From NCBI GenBank assembly GCA_018907035.1, contig JACCIC010000002.1, positions 3,233,001 to 3,297,000 on the forward strand: a DNA stretch of 64,000 nt, given 5' to 3'. Of the stretch, positions 63,101 through 64,000 are shown piece by piece. The translations under genes were made by a program, and so were the position numbers. The notes beneath the pieces are model-generated. The model ran no database searches, was not told where the DNA came from, and saw only the letters and a list, made by a program, of their open reading frames with translations. Origin of the DNA: Sycobia sp. Sy_11 (Eukaryota > Arthropoda > Insecta > Hymenoptera > Epichrysomallidae). The first letter of the stretch is position 1. Every line of letters begins with the position of its first letter.

Positions 63101-63675
63101 CTAATATTAATTAATACGATTCGTGAGAAAATTGTTAATAGATAATTGTCTGAATTTCTATGGATTCTTACACTCGGCTTCTGTTGAGTTCTTTAATATT
63201 CTTTACTAACCAGAAATATTTAATTTCACCAGCTGTGTTGAAAGTGTCCAATTAATCTGCGCAGTCATTTTGTTTTTTATCCACGAATGGAAAATTTGTA
63301 TGTGTATTACGAAGTCTTTCTTTTATGCCGAATCTGCGAGGCTTATTCCGAGATACTTTGAAGAGCAAAAAAAAAGAATAATTACGACATTCAAACCGAT
63401 GGCTGCGCGGATGAGACCAAAAAAAAAGAAAAATAGAAATTTCCTTGCTACTGCCGTCGAAGCGAGGCGCGCAGTGTAATTTTGAGTGCCCCGGGCGCTC
63501 TGATAATTAACTTTACTGTAAGCGCGGGGGCTGTTTTCCCGCAGCCTCCGGTCTGTCCGCTAATTAATCCGACGATCTTCCCCTAGATACAGAGACTTAT
63601 TGCTGTATTCTTGCCCGAACCCAGGCAGCTGTTCGAGGGCTCCTCTTTAATGCTTCTTTGATAACGAGAGGAGTC

Positions 63676-63682
<7 letters not shown>
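57162..63682. other. intergenic DNA, no gene seen
   Basis: Mainly AT-rich, with mixed blocks at about 57780-58150, 61300-62080 and 63400-63600. The 97-codon - strand frame at 60036-60329 is the best open frame free of repeats, but I recognise nothing in it. 63480-63590 is a non-repetitive block with ATAATTAACT and GCTAATTAATCC words. Confidence 0.4.

Positions 63683-63750
<68 letters not shown>
63683..63750. repeat. (GA)n microsatellite
   Basis: About 68 bp of almost pure AG repeat, the longest in the window. Confidence 0.95.
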
Positions 63751-63756
<6 letters not shown>

Positions 63757-64000
63757 GTGTAGATTTTCATTCTGGAAATTTTGAAAATTCTGAGACGACG
63801 ATTGGGAGCCGTAATATGAAGTAAGAATTTTTTTCGCTGCCTCTTCCAATATTGACTATTTCACTTAATTCAAAGATTTGATCGTTAATTAATATATTTT
63901 TAATATCGTTTATGGGCTGAAATAGCAAAGGGGGAAAATCTCCTTCAATTTTATTGGATCCTAATTCGAGCAGTAGAATTCAAATAAATATTTAATTTTA

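Noticed and set aside
1..64000. CRISPR arrays, operons, rRNA or tRNA genes
   Set aside because: The regular repeats are simple microsatellites or the 60-bp foldback units; no spacer-type array, tRNA cloverleaf or rRNA sequence was recognised. A proper tRNA scan was not possible by eye.

Overview
The window looks like a stretch of an arthropod, most likely insect, nuclear genome. The evidence is small spliced genes with short AT-rich introns and GT/AG borders, a decayed mariner and non-LTR retrotransposon remnants, and very many dinucleotide microsatellites. CpG is not depleted in the GC-rich parts, as is common in Hymenoptera, so a wasp or other hymenopteran is plausible, but nothing here proves it.

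Region 1 (about 0.6-19.1 kb) holds the only convincing protein-coding genes. It is a head-to-tail array of four intact three-exon genes and one wrecked copy, all on the + strand. Each intact gene has a short signal-peptide exon, a ~540-bp central exon and a small last exon, and encodes a secreted protein of 242-251 residues with the ribonuclease T2 layout. In every copy both T2 active-site blocks are present but the catalytic histidines are gone (CAS I His to Asn; CAS II His to Gln/Arg and Ser/Thr). The family therefore appears to be RNase T2-fold pseudoenzymes. There are two pairs: copies 1 and 2 (44-residue last exon, no clear TATA box) and copies 4 and 5 (52-residue last exon, strong TATA box). 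Copy 3 belongs with 4/5 but has an early stop, a lost splice donor and a truncation at an inserted I-type LINE fragment. Introns and spacers carry further insertions: about 2.2 kb in intron 1 of copy 2, a 1.06-kb terminal-inverted-repeat element at a TA site in intron 1 of copy 5, and a foldback-like element made of 60-bp subrepeats between copies 4 and 5.

Region 2 (about 19.1-22.5 kb) is a graveyard of mobile DNA on the - strand: a mariner transposase pseudogene, a retrotransposon ORF1/gag-like remnant, a dispersed repeat also found upstream of copy 5, and one end of the foldback-like family.

Region 3 (about 22.5-64 kb) has no gene I can support. It is a mosaic of AT-rich stretches and GC/CpG-rich islands, studded with long (AT)n, (GA)n/(TC)n, (CA)n and homopolymer tracts. 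Most open frames here run through microsatellites and are artefacts. Some non-repetitive AT/GC-mixed blocks contain homeodomain-, Runt- or Exd/Hox-like sites and could be regulatory DNA or a large intron of a developmental gene. One 43-residue signal-peptide-like ORF (27.9 kb) and a 221-bp miniature inverted-repeat element (45.7 kb) are the only other discrete items.
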